The notes under the pieces were generated by a model, which saw nothing but the letters and a program-made list of their open reading frames with translations, was not told where the DNA came from and searched no databases. Positions 1-7,776 of a DNA stretch of 64,000 nt are shown here, piece by piece (positions within the stretch are counted from its first letter, which is position 1; each line of letters starts with the position of its first letter). Source of the DNA: Treponema sp. (GTDB taxonomy: Bacteria > Spirochaetota > Spirochaetia > Treponematales > Breznakiellaceae); contig WRLF01000009.1 in the NCBI GenBank assembly GCA_009777735.1, positions 52,304 to 116,303 of the forward strand, written 5' to 3'. The position numbers and the translations under genes are program-made.

Positions 1-242
1 CCAATGCCGTTGTCGGAAACGGTCAACGTTTTTGCTTCTTTGTCAAAAGAAATGTCGATTCGGGGGTCAAAACTGATGGATTTGTACGCTTCGTCTGCAA
101 CGGTAAGGTATTTGAGCTTGTCAAGCGCATCACTGGCATTGGAAACGAGTTCCCGCAGGAAAATCTCACGGTTCGAATACAATGAATGGATGATAAGGTG
201 CAATAGACGGCTTACTTCCGCCTGAAACTGGTGTTGTGCCAT
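1..242 (-). CDS. htpG: HtpG (Hsp90) chaperone, N-terminal part
   Basis: The minus-strand frame starts at an ATG at 242 and runs out of the window, giving about 80 residues. It opens [20 protein letters not shown] and includes [17 protein letters not shown] and a downstream SDNGIG. These are the first helix and two ATP-binding motifs of the GHKL ATPase domain of bacterial Hsp90, a cytoplasmic ATP-dependent chaperone. A strong ribosome-binding site (TTTAGGAGG) lies just upstream of the ATG on the minus strand. The gene is divergent from the RelE-like ORF at 265. Only the first tenth or so of the protein is visible, so completeness of the gene cannot be judged. Confidence 0.95.
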   Translation of the reverse strand, partial: MAQHQFQAEVSRLLHLIIHSLYSNREIFLRELVSNASDALDKLKYLTVADEAYKSISFDPRIDISFDKEAKTLTVSDNGI

Positions 243-264
243 GATGGCCTCCTAAAGTTGTTTT

Positions 265-546
265 TTGATGATTGTTTACGGTTATGGTAGCAAATTATAT
301 GGCTGGGGGCAAGGGGACTTAACCAGGTGGGATAAATCTATTGCACGTCTTATCATTGCATGGATTGAGAAACATTTAATTAATACACAAAACCCGCGTG
401 TACATGGAAAGGGTTTATCGGCCAATCTTGCAGGTTCATGGCGTTACCGGATAGGCGGCTATCGTATTATTGCAAACATTGACGATCAAACTAAAACGAT
501 AGTGATTTTGGATATCGACCACAGAAGCAGGATATATCAAAAATAA
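265..546 (+). CDS. RelE-family toxin-like protein with an aberrant N-terminus
   Basis: This is a 93-residue ORF. From about residue 19 it matches the RelE/ParE mRNA-interferase superfamily: DLTRWDKSIARLIIAWIEKH, then HGKGLSANLAGSWRYRIGGY and a terminal DIDHRSRIYQ. In that family the segment is the helical hairpin followed by the beta-sheet carrying the catalytic basic residues (WRYR, HRSRIY). The usual first beta-strand is replaced by an unrelated stretch containing GWGQG. That stretch is encoded by a G-rich run that is inverted downstream of the stop (about 551-573). No antitoxin gene lies upstream, because htpG starts only 23 bases away in the other direction. I infer an orphan, probably decayed toxin. 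No good ribosome-binding site decides the start. Confidence 0.6.
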   Translation: MMIVYGYGSKLYGWGQGDLTRWDKSIARLIIAWIEKHLINTQNPRVHGKGLSANLAGSWRYRIGGYRIIANIDDQTKTIVILDIDHRSRIYQK

Positions 547-587
547 CAGGGCTAGCCCCCAGCCCCCAGCCCCTATATACTAATCCC

Positions 588-1001
588 ATGTGGTTTGTAT
601 TTGCATTATTATCAGCGGTCTTTGCCGCTTTGACGTCAATCCTGGCAAAAATTGGCTTGGGGAATATTAATTCCAATCTGGCAGTGGCAATAAGGACAGT
701 AGTAGTGGTGGTTATGGCCTGGTCGATTGTATTTTTTACCGGCAAGCACCATGAAATAGGAACTATTGGACAAAAAAACGTGCTTTTTCTCGTTTTATCG
801 GGAATTGCAACAGGGCTTTCATGGCTGTGCTACTACCGGGCCTTACAGTTGGGGGAAGCATCAAAAGTTATACCCGTAGATAAATTCAGCCTGGTTTTGG
901 GAATGGCGCTGGCTTTTATTGTCCTCAAAGAAACGGTAACCATAAAAGCCATTATCGGCGGCGCCTTAATCACCCTCGGAACATTTGTGCTGATATTTTA
1001 A
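588..1001 (+). CDS. Single-domain EamA/DMT-family membrane protein
   Basis: A 137-residue, very hydrophobic protein with about five predicted membrane segments: residues 2-21, 30-51, 65-82, 95-112 and 118-137. It matches the small single-EamA-domain group of the drug/metabolite transporter superfamily, which is half the length of ordinary ten-helix members and is thought to work as a dimer. Recognisable features are the opening WFVFALLSAVFAALTSILAK, the central WLCYYRALQLGEASKV and the ending GGALITLGTF. The substrate cannot be told from sequence. It sits between a RelE-like ORF and the 648-residue unknown protein, all on the plus strand. A C-rich repeat (551-573) lies just before it. Confidence 0.8.
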   Translation: MWFVFALLSAVFAALTSILAKIGLGNINSNLAVAIRTVVVVVMAWSIVFFTGKHHEIGTIGQKNVLFLVLSGIATGLSWLCYYRALQLGEASKVIPVDKFSLVLGMALAFIVLKETVTIKAIIGGALITLGTFVLIF

Positions 1002-1048
1002 GCCGCCGGGTATTTTACTTTTCTGCAAAAATACATTAAAATGGAGGT

Positions 1049-2995
1049 ATGTCCCAACCAGACCTGTATTCTCTGCTTAGAGAATATGCCGAAAAAGCAA
1101 AAACTTCATATATCAATGTTGATATATTCCTGGATTCTGTGAAGAAATACGCTGTACAAAAACATTCCGATAATTATGAATGGGAAAAATGGATATATAA
1201 TGGCAGATCATTGTTTGAAGCTGAAATGCCTGCTCTTTTGGAAAACGGATCATGTTTACTCCAGGTAGATAATAAAGGCGAATGTGTTTTTATGTATTCT
1301 TTATGCCGGGAGCAAATAACGGAAGCATATAAGGATATGTACAAGCTGGTAAAAGTACCCTTTCCCGACGAAGTATCCCTTAGACTGAAGATCCCCCATA
1401 AATTTGCCCGCCTTATCAATCTAACCAGGGATATGGGAGTTTTTTTTGGTGAACACGAAGATGCTCCCGATCCGCAGGATATAATCGTTTTACAGTTTCC
1501 CCATGGCTGCGGCAGCGCCGTACTATTTTCTTCAGTCATCCCCCGCAGGTTGATTGAAATTTCTTTACTAAGAGTACAGTTTTACATGCGCAATTACTGC
1601 CGCAAGGAGTATTTGCTCAGCAAGCTGAGTGTCCAGATGAAAGCTAATGATGGTATTCTGAAAAGTATTGTTGAACGTATAACAGAACATCCGCTTGACA
1701 GCCTGAGTGAAATGGAACGATCGCCCGATTTCCCCTATCTTTTTTGGACTTGTTTTTGTTCAACGGTAAAAAGCGAATATAGGGAAACAGAATCACTCCG
1801 GAGCGAAGATATTGCAATACTGCAGGCGATTTTTATTATTGAAGTATGCTGCGGTTATTATCATACTATAGCGGCAAAAAAACGGGAAATTGAAGCTGCC
1901 TTTTCTACCCTGGAATCGATTATGGACCGTTCTCCCTGGCTTTATTCTCTGGATGAGATAACAGGATTTAAGAATGACAGGGGTATCCATCTGCTTGATA
2001 TTTATTCCAAAAAAGACCTGGAAGAATACATCAATAAGGCAACAGGAAGTATCAATGATGGTGTTCTCCCTTCATGGCTGACAATATCTCAGGCCAAACA
2101 GAATAACGGAGCCGCAGCAGAAACACGATCTTCATCTCTTCTGTTGCACAGAAAAAAAGAAGACCGCTTGTTTGCCAAAAAAGAAAAATACTTACACATT
2201 TGCACAAAAATGATATCAGATATGCAGCCGTCCGTTAAGAATGCAATTGTAAAACGCTGGACAAAGCTGATACGTGAATATACAAAAGAAGAAGCCATGA
2301 AATCAGATGCGGAATTTGAAAAATATCTTCAAAAACTGATCAATGAAGTAAATCCGATTATCATGACAATGCTGAAAGATTCAAAACTCTATCTTGCATA
2401 CATGGAAATAGAGTCTGCTCAAAACCCGGTACCACAGTCTTTACGCATCTTCAGAGACGGCGTGCTTATTCCATACAGCACCCTTTTTAAATTACGTCGA
2501 AAGGATATTATTCATGATATAAAATTAATGCTTCCTTTCTGGCACTCTGTTCCGGTTATTGTTTCCATCGCCGCTTTTTTTTACCGGTTAAAAAAGAAAA
2601 AGAAGAGAAATTTACCAAAAGAATCCGTCACTGCAGCTATTCATGCCCCTCAGGTTTCCAACGAACTGCTCAAAAGCGCCCAGCAGGTAAAAACTGACAT
2701 TATGCCATCGGGGAAAACAATTGATAAATACATTTCCGAGCTTGAAGACAAGAGCATACAAATTCTTGATGTAAGAGTACGGCAAAATTTTATTATTGAT
2801 CTGCAATCATTGCTGCAGGACAACATTCGCAATGCACTAAAACTTTATAAACTTAAAACAATAACCCGTGAAAGTCTGCGTGATATGTCCGCCCTGCTTA
2901 TCAGAACAAATCCCGCTCTGACAAAAAACACCGATCAGAAATCCCTTCGTTTATACATGGAAGTATATATGCTCAAACTGCTGCTGGAAAATTAA
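1049..2995 (+). CDS. Large hypothetical protein, spirochaete type
   Basis: A 648-residue protein that I do not recognise. It is mainly helical and charged. Residues about 480-510 include a hydrophobic stretch (HSVPVIVSIAAFFYRL) followed by a run of lysines (KKKKKRN), so one membrane anchor with a cytoplasmic basic edge is likely. The C-terminal 130 residues are helical and leucine-rich. There is no signal peptide and no enzyme motif I could identify. A GGAGGT sequence lies almost directly against the ATG, unusually close for a ribosome-binding site, so the start may be slightly wrong. The intergenic space to ssb (2996-3154) shows no clear gene. Confidence 0.75.
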   Translation: MSQPDLYSLLREYAEKAKTSYINVDIFLDSVKKYAVQKHSDNYEWEKWIYNGRSLFEAEMPALLENGSCLLQVDNKGECVFMYSLCREQITEAYKDMYKLVKVPFPDEVSLRLKIPHKFARLINLTRDMGVFFGEHEDAPDPQDIIVLQFPHGCGSAVLFSSVIPRRLIEISLLRVQFYMRNYCRKEYLLSKLSVQMKANDGILKSIVERITEHPLDSLSEMERSPDFPYLFWTCFCSTVKSEYRETESLRSEDIAILQAIFIIEVCCGYYHTIAAKKREIEAAFSTLESIMDRSPWLYSLDEITGFKNDRGIHLLDIYSKKDLEEYINKATGSINDGVLPSWLTISQAKQNNGAAAETRSSSLLLHRKKEDRLFAKKEKYLHICTKMISDMQPSVKNAIVKRWTKLIREYTKEEAMKSDAEFEKYLQKLINEVNPIIMTMLKDSKLYLAYMEIESAQNPVPQSLRIFRDGVLIPYSTLFKLRRKDIIHDIKLMLPFWHSVPVIVSIAAFFYRLKKKKKRNLPKESVTAAIHAPQVSNELLKSAQQVKTDIMPSGKTIDKYISELEDKSIQILDVRVRQNFIIDLQSLLQDNIRNALKLYKLKTITRESLRDMSALLIRTNPALTKNTDQKSLRLYMEVYMLKLLLEN

Positions 2996-3154
2996 AAAAA
3001 AATCGGCGATTCATTCAAGCATTTTCCAATATTACGCCATATATAAGGTATCATAGACAGAATTGTGCCGGCCTTGAGTTCGTTGAATTCAGGCTGCACA
3101 CTGTCCATGACCGGCGGCTGTATGCGGCCGGACTAAGCCACATGGAGGCAAATC

Positions 3155-3616
3155 ATGAATAACAATCTTAACAGCATTCTCATTGAGGGAAACTTGGTGA
3201 GGGAACCCCTGTTCCGCTCAACACCAAAAGGAACACCGGTCTGTACTTTCAGCCTGGCCTCCAACCGTTTCTTCAGGCAAGATTCAGGATTGGAAAAGGA
3301 AGTTTCGTTCTTTGAGGTGGAAACCTGGGCAAAATTGGCAGAATCCTGTAACAAACAGGGGAAAAAAGGCCGAGGCGTAAGGGTTGTAGGCCGTTTGAAG
3401 CAGGACAGATGGACAGGAAATGACGGAAAGCCCCGTTCGCGTATTACCATTGTCGCAGAGCATGTAGAATTCCGTCCCGAATTTAAAAAGGATGAACAAT
3501 CTGTATCCGCAGCATTGGTAGCGGAACAAGCACGGGAATATGACAATGATCTCCAGCCTGAAGAAAACGTTCATTCTCCGGTTATGGAAGATGTCTATGC
3601 ACAGGTAGTGTTTTAA
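3155..3616 (+). CDS. ssb: Single-stranded DNA-binding protein
   Basis: A 153-residue protein with an N-terminal OB fold: LNSILIEGNLVREPLFRSTP, then FEVETWAKLAESC, a basic RGVRVVGRLKQDRW loop and ITIVAEHVEF. SSB proteins coat single-stranded DNA as tetramers during replication and repair. The C-terminal tail is short and acidic but ends MEDVYAQVVF and lacks the DDxPF tip that recruits partner proteins in most bacteria. It may therefore be a variant or second SSB. A GGAGG ribosome-binding site precedes the ATG by nine bases. It is not in the usual rpsF-ssb-rpsR cluster. A large palindromic repeat follows immediately downstream. Confidence 0.9.
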   Translation: MNNNLNSILIEGNLVREPLFRSTPKGTPVCTFSLASNRFFRQDSGLEKEVSFFEVETWAKLAESCNKQGKKGRGVRVVGRLKQDRWTGNDGKPRSRITIVAEHVEFRPEFKKDEQSVSAALVAEQAREYDNDLQPEENVHSPVMEDVYAQVVF

Positions 3617-3621
3617 GCAAA

Positions 3622-3759
3622 ACAGAAATGTATGTCCTTTGGTATGCTTATGCGGGGCCTGTCAGTAGCCAAACGCCTGCCTTCAGCAGGCGAGCACCGC
3701 TTGCGCGGCACGCTTGTTACTGACACCCACCTAACCATGCTTTTAGCATACATTTCTGT
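3622..3759. repeat. 138-bp palindromic, MITE-like element
   Basis: The element is bounded by a perfect 13-bp inverted repeat (ACAGAAATGTATG at 3622-3634 and its complement at 3747-3759). Nested inside are TGTCAGTA near 3660 against TACTGACA near 3718, and a perfect CGCCTGC/GCAGGCG hairpin (3674-3691). It lies between the convergent ssb and U32-protein genes. An ORF crossing it is not protein-like. It could be a non-autonomous mobile element or a folded transcript end. No target-site duplication is obvious by eye. Confidence 0.6.
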
Positions 3760-3800
3760 AATATTTTTGCAGTACATCACTAACAGTTATAAGGCAGGAA

Positions 3801-5969
3801 TTAATTTTCTCCCTTCTCATTATTATAAAAGCCGTCTTTCCAGTTAAACCGTGTTATATCGGGTAATGGTGCGCCGCTATTTACAGCCCGCATAAGATCC
3901 TTGTAATCGGTTTTTCTTAATGGCCGACTGCTTAGATCAATGACAAAACGGCGGAATCCGGCTTTTTTCAAAAATGGTATTTTATCGGTAATGGAAAATG
4001 GCTGCCGGGGAATGACAAGAGATCCTTCAGTGTTGTTGACAAGACGAAAATTTTCATCGCGGTTATCGGAAAAGTCTGAAAAATCATAGACTTGCCCAAG
4101 ATCGGCACGTATACGGAACAGCGGCGGCCAGGCGAAAACCGGAACGAATATATGCGGCTTCAAAGAATGAGGTACAGCGCCGAGTGTGCGTTCAAGGTTT
4201 TGCCGGTTGTTCTCCAGCGGTGAAACATATCCGTCTGCTTCAAAGGATGTTAAAAACGATAATGCCCACGCATTGAACATATACAGCCAGGGACCGGTGA
4301 TAACATGAATTTCTTTACGGTAAGCCCTGAGCAAATTCAAATGCCCAAGGTTGTTTGCAACAAACTGCCGGTAACCAAGATCAATGAGTTCGGGGATTAT
4401 GCCGTTTAACATTTCCGTATCTGCTTGCGGAAAATACGGGTCAAGTACCGGAATTATATCCGCACGCCTGAACGGTAACGGAGCTTTAGATTCATCCAAA
4501 AGGTATTTTGCGATCTTTTTGGTTAAAGTTAGCATTACCCTGACTGGCCGCGATGATTGTACGATGTACAGATCCTCTATCCGGGAAACGGCAGTATACA
4601 ACCCCTCCGGAAAAAAACTGTTAGAATGCTTATATTCGGATTTTTGTAAATCAAAAACCGGAAACGGTGCTTTCTCATGCCCCGGTATCTGTTTTGTTGT
4701 ATTGGCATTACCCGTAATTACCGGCTTGTAGCGTTTTGACATTGCCTTTGTTTGAATAAGATACACACTGTCACCTTTGCCGAATCCGCCGGGAATGGAA
4801 AGCCAATAAGCATTAATATCTGAGGTAGTGTTGTCACGTACCGTTTCGACCTGTTTAACTTTGTGCGAAACCCGATCAGAATCATCACTGCGATGAAGCC
4901 GAATTGAATCACCTGCAGCAAGCCGGATGCCTGTTGTTTTTTTTTCTATTTTTACAAGCCCTTGCCTGGATTCATCTTTTCCGCGAACCTGACGTATCAA
5001 CCCAAGGCTGATGCCGGTACCGCCATCCTGAGCAGGGTTTAGCCATGTGAGAGCAGGCGGGGAGGTGTCTTTCGCGGTATTGAAATAAAAAGTTGTTTTT
5101 GAGCGGGCAAAATCGTTACGAAGAATTTCCTTTCCGTCAAGGATACTCTTTTTGATGAGGTCTTCATCTCCGCAAGCAATTGCATCCAGAACAAGCCGGT
5201 ACGCGGATACTACCGTGCCAACATAATCAGCGCTTTTCATCCGCCCTTCGATTTTGACGGCGTTCACTCCGGCAGCTGCAAGACTGGGAAGATGTTCCAG
5301 AAGCTGTAAATCCGCAGGGCTAAAGTAATAACCTTCATTGAACGAATTTTCACCCTTGCTTCCGCAGTAAAACAGGCGGCGGCAGGCCTGTGTGCACATT
5401 CCGCGGTTGGCGGACTTGCCGCCCAGATAGCTGGAAAACAGGCACAATCCGGAAGCACTGACACATAGTGCTCCGTGTGCAAACACCTCCAATTCCATAT
5501 TGGTATCAGTGCGCAGTGAACACAATTCTGCCAGGCTGAGTTCCCGTGCCAGCACTACTCTTGACACTCCATGACGCGACAGCGCGTTTGCTCCCTTGCT
5601 TGACGCAATATTCATTTGGGTTGACGCATGGATTTTCAATTGCGGAAATTCCGATCGAACCATGGCAAGAACGCCAAAATCCTGTACAATCAGCGCATCA
5701 GGGCCAAGGCAGGAAAGGTATTTGAGCAGTTGAAACATGCGGTCGGCCTCGCGCTGCTCAAATACCGTATTTACCGTTACATAGATATTTTTCCCTAAGC
5801 GTCTGAGAGAACGCAGAGAAGCTTCAAATTGGGAATAGGCAAAGTTTGCACTTCGCATCCGGGCATTGAAATTTTTCAACCCCAGATAAACAGCATCCGC
5901 TCCTTCCCCGATGGCAGCATCCAGCGCTTCCGGCGATCCGGCAGGGGCCAATAACTCGATTCCATGCAT
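3801..5969 (-). CDS. U32-family peptidase-like protein (RlhA/TrhP/YegQ type)
   Basis: A 722-residue protein of the U32 (collagenase-like) family. It begins MHGIELLAPAGSPEALDAAI and forms a TIM-barrel-type N-terminal half. The family signature is present as EVFAHGALCVSASGLCLFSS, followed by SANRGMCTQACRR, whose cysteines probably bind an iron-sulphur cluster. NAVKIEGRMKSADYV completes the core. Characterised relatives (RlhA, TrhP) catalyse prephenate-dependent RNA hydroxylation rather than proteolysis, and which one this is cannot be decided. The C-terminal 350 residues are less conserved. The start at 5969 gives the family N-terminus, whereas an upstream ATG at 5996 adds nine atypical residues. 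Neither has a good ribosome-binding site. It is divergent from the flavin reductase. Confidence 0.85.
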   Translation of the reverse strand: MHGIELLAPAGSPEALDAAIGEGADAVYLGLKNFNARMRSANFAYSQFEASLRSLRRLGKNIYVTVNTVFEQREADRMFQLLKYLSCLGPDALIVQDFGVLAMVRSEFPQLKIHASTQMNIASSKGANALSRHGVSRVVLARELSLAELCSLRTDTNMELEVFAHGALCVSASGLCLFSSYLGGKSANRGMCTQACRRLFYCGSKGENSFNEGYYFSPADLQLLEHLPSLAAAGVNAVKIEGRMKSADYVGTVVSAYRLVLDAIACGDEDLIKKSILDGKEILRNDFARSKTTFYFNTAKDTSPPALTWLNPAQDGGTGISLGLIRQVRGKDESRQGLVKIEKKTTGIRLAAGDSIRLHRSDDSDRVSHKVKQVETVRDNTTSDINAYWLSIPGGFGKGDSVYLIQTKAMSKRYKPVITGNANTTKQIPGHEKAPFPVFDLQKSEYKHSNSFFPEGLYTAVSRIEDLYIVQSSRPVRVMLTLTKKIAKYLLDESKAPLPFRRADIIPVLDPYFPQADTEMLNGIIPELIDLGYRQFVANNLGHLNLLRAYRKEIHVITGPWLYMFNAWALSFLTSFEADGYVSPLENNRQNLERTLGAVPHSLKPHIFVPVFAWPPLFRIRADLGQVYDFSDFSDNRDENFRLVNNTEGSLVIPRQPFSITDKIPFLKKAGFRRFVIDLSSRPLRKTDYKDLMRAVNSGAPLPDITRFNWKDGFYNNEKGEN

Positions 5970-6017
5970 AATGCATAATACAATTGACAAAAACATTAAA
6001 CAAGCATAGTCTGACTT

Positions 6018-6590
6018 ATGAATACTATTGAAAAACTAAAAATAATTGCCATAGTTGGTTCACTTAGAAAAGATTCCTATAACCGCCAATTGGCAAAGGA
6101 AGCCGGAAAAGCACTCGGCAATACGGTTGAATTTGAACTGCTCGATTACAGCGATGTCCCCTTGTTGAATCAGGATAATGAGTACCCTGCTCCGGACGCT
6201 GTCAGGCGGGTTCGCGGAATTGTTCGGGACTCTGACGGAATTTGGTTTTTCTCTCCGGAGTACAACCATTTTTTTCCCGGCTGCCTGAAAAATCTCATTG
6301 ATTGGCTGTCCCGGCCAATTAGCAAGACTGAGCCGCAAGTACTTGGCGGCAAACCGGCAGCTGTCAGCGGCATTACACCCGGCATATCCGGCACGGGAAT
6401 TGCGCAGGATCATCTTGTAACGCTTATAAGCTTTCTCAACATGAAAGTAATGAACATACCACGCTTGATGATTCCGAACGCTCTGCAGCAAACGGATCAG
6501 AACGGATCCCTTGCACTGACAAGCAGCGCCTCATTCCTGGAAAAACAAGCGCAGGCCTTTATACAGTTTATACAGAACGGGAAACGGTAA
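6018..6590 (+). CDS. NAD(P)H-dependent FMN reductase (ChrR/YieF-like)
   Basis: A 190-residue flavodoxin-fold protein. IVGSLRKDSYNRQLAKEAGK near the N-terminus is the FMN-phosphate loop, and FFSPEYNHFFPGCLKNLIDW around residues 78-97 is the hallmark SPEYN...LKNaiDW motif of the NADPH-dependent FMN reductase family. These cytoplasmic enzymes reduce quinones, chromate or free flavins and typically protect against oxidative stress. The length and motif order are normal. It is divergent from the U32 gene with only 48 bases between starts, so the promoters must overlap. The stop codon is followed directly by CTGTCACC, part of a short palindromic motif seen elsewhere in the window. Confidence 0.88.
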   Translation: MNTIEKLKIIAIVGSLRKDSYNRQLAKEAGKALGNTVEFELLDYSDVPLLNQDNEYPAPDAVRRVRGIVRDSDGIWFFSPEYNHFFPGCLKNLIDWLSRPISKTEPQVLGGKPAAVSGITPGISGTGIAQDHLVTLISFLNMKVMNIPRLMIPNALQQTDQNGSLALTSSASFLEKQAQAFIQFIQNGKR

Positions 6591-6648
6591 CTGTCACCGA
6601 GGCATGAACTGAGACATTTCAGGATAAAATGTATATAATCGAAAGGCA

Positions 6649-6819
6649 ATGGTAGATTCCTCATGGGATGAAATAGATGTGCAATACGAAATTGAGGGAC
6701 AAACATATACTTACACATTCGATGGAGATGAAAGGTTCCGTGTTGGTGACAAAATATCACTATTTGTTGAACTAAATAATCACAAGAATGTATCTTTACA
6801 GGATGGAAAGTGGGATTAA
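6649..6819 (+). CDS. Small hypothetical protein (56 residues), possibly a DUF3592-like remnant
   Basis: A short ORF reading VDSSWDEIDVQYEIEGQTYT at its start and ending LQDGKWD. The pattern of a Y-x-V-x-G-x-x-Y strand followed by FRVGDKISLFVE resembles the extracytoplasmic strand region of DUF3592-type proteins. Those carry transmembrane segments that are absent here. The ribosome-binding site is weak (GAAAGG very close to ATG). It is followed by a truncated response-regulator fragment, so the stretch 6600-7075 may be a graveyard of gene pieces. Function unknown. Confidence 0.35.
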   Translation: MVDSSWDEIDVQYEIEGQTYTYTFDGDERFRVGDKISLFVELNNHKNVSLQDGKWD

Positions 6820-6850
6820 TGACAAAGCGTAAAAAAAGAGGCTGCATCAG

Positions 6851-7072
6851 TTGACAACTGGGGACACTTCTGATGTGCAAAACGAAGGCAGCCTGCTCAC
6901 CGCCGCTTCTCTTTACGAAGCCATTTGGAAGCTGCCCTTAGACGCTGACACAAGCGTAATAAGAACCGCAATCAGCCGTTTGCGCCAAAAATTAGGCAGC
7001 GGATTTTCCATCGAAAATGACAAACAGGAAAAAGGCTACATTTTTACCCAAATTCCCGGTGGCTATGTATGA
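6851..7072 (+). pseudogene. OmpR-type winged-helix domain fragment of a response regulator
   Basis: The 73-residue reading frame keeps only the DNA-binding domain of an OmpR/PhoB-class regulator. LLTAASLYEAIWKLPLDADT is the first helices, and SVIRTAISRLRQKLG is the recognition helix (compare VDVHIRRLRKKL). KGYIFTQIPGGYV is the wing. The receiver domain that should precede it is missing, and no start codon with a ribosome-binding site is present. The 3' end overlaps hicB by ten bases on the opposite strand. I read it as a remnant, cut during the arrival of hicAB or another rearrangement. Confidence 0.7.
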
Positions 7073-7404
7073 TGGACTACCGAATGACTGAGAGCGGAAA
7101 CCAGCCAGTTGTTCAGACTGCTGCCGTTGGCTTCGGCCTGAACGGCAAGCTGCGCATGCAGCTCAGGGGATAAACGTAAAGTAACTTTACCGGAATATGG
7201 CTTGTTTGGCTGGCGGCCTATTTTTGCACATGCGACAAGGTAGTCATCAATTGTTTCGTGAAAAACCTTACGGATTTCTTCTACAGAATCTGCGTGAAAA
7301 CCAATGACATCATTTATACCAGCAATATGCCCAACAAGGCATTCATCATCGGTGCTGAATTCGATAATGGCTGTATAACCTTTATAGGTAATAATGTTTT
7401 TCAT
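7063..7404 (-). CDS. hicB: HicB-family antitoxin
   Basis: A 113-residue protein with the HicB architecture. The N-terminal part (about residues 1-60) has the degenerate RNase H-like fold: YKGYTAIIEFSTDDECLVGH, then VEEIRKVFHETIDDYLV. A C-terminal ribbon-helix-helix segment follows: KVTLRLSPELHAQLAVQAEA and SLNNWLVSALSH. HicB binds and blocks HicA and represses the operon through the RHH domain. Its start overlaps the end of hicA by four bases (ATGA), so the order is toxin then antitoxin, normal for hicAB. The gene ends inside the response-regulator fragment. Confidence 0.9.
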   Translation of the reverse strand: MKNIITYKGYTAIIEFSTDDECLVGHIAGINDVIGFHADSVEEIRKVFHETIDDYLVACAKIGRQPNKPYSGKVTLRLSPELHAQLAVQAEANGSSLNNWLVSALSHSVVHHT

Positions 7405-7655
7405 GGTTCTACTCCTAATTTTGTCAGGAACGTTTTAGCGTCCCGAATTTGATACGGCGCAGCTTCTTTTTTTTGGTGCGGTCTGTGGAAATAGCCTATG
7501 ACATTATCTCTAATAAACCTGACTCGTGAACCGTCACCTTCGATAATTTCACAACCAATCGCCAACAGAAGAGCTTCAATATCGGCCCATACCATAGTTT
7601 TTGGCGTTGGGTTGGAAAAAATTGCGGCAAGCGTTTTTCGCTGCTTGTTGTTCAT
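7401..7655 (-). CDS. hicA: HicA-family mRNA interferase toxin
   Basis: An 84-residue dsRBD-like toxin. It begins MNNKQRKTLAAIF, matching the usual start of this HicA subgroup, and carries WADIEALLLAIGCEIIEGDG and GSRVRF followed by FHRPHQKKEAAPYQI. The protein cleaves mRNA when freed from HicB. An upstream in-frame ATG at 7670 would add MPLYS; neither start has a clear ribosome-binding site. A perfect 10-bp palindrome, ACTATATAGT (7656-7665), sits directly before the chosen start and could be part of the HicB operator. It is divergent from the lipoprotein gene at 7777. Confidence 0.88.
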   Translation of the reverse strand: MNNKQRKTLAAIFSNPTPKTMVWADIEALLLAIGCEIIEGDGSRVRFIRDNVIGYFHRPHQKKEAAPYQIRDAKTFLTKLGVEP

Positions 7656-7776
7656 ACTATATAGTGGCATACAATGGTGGCATCGTCAAGAGTTCATCGT
7701 TACAATTTTGCAACAATTGAACTCATTCCTTTCCCTTAATGCTAAAATTATATGTTATTTTCATAGGAGTCTTTTG

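Noticed and set aside
3632..3847. 71-codon plus-strand ORF after ssb
   Set aside because: It reads through the palindromic element and overlaps the end of the U32 gene; no protein features.
7498..7776. Longer N-terminus of the propeller lipoprotein
   Set aside because: It covers hicA antisense and destroys the lipoprotein signal; the ATG at 7777 has the ribosome-binding site.
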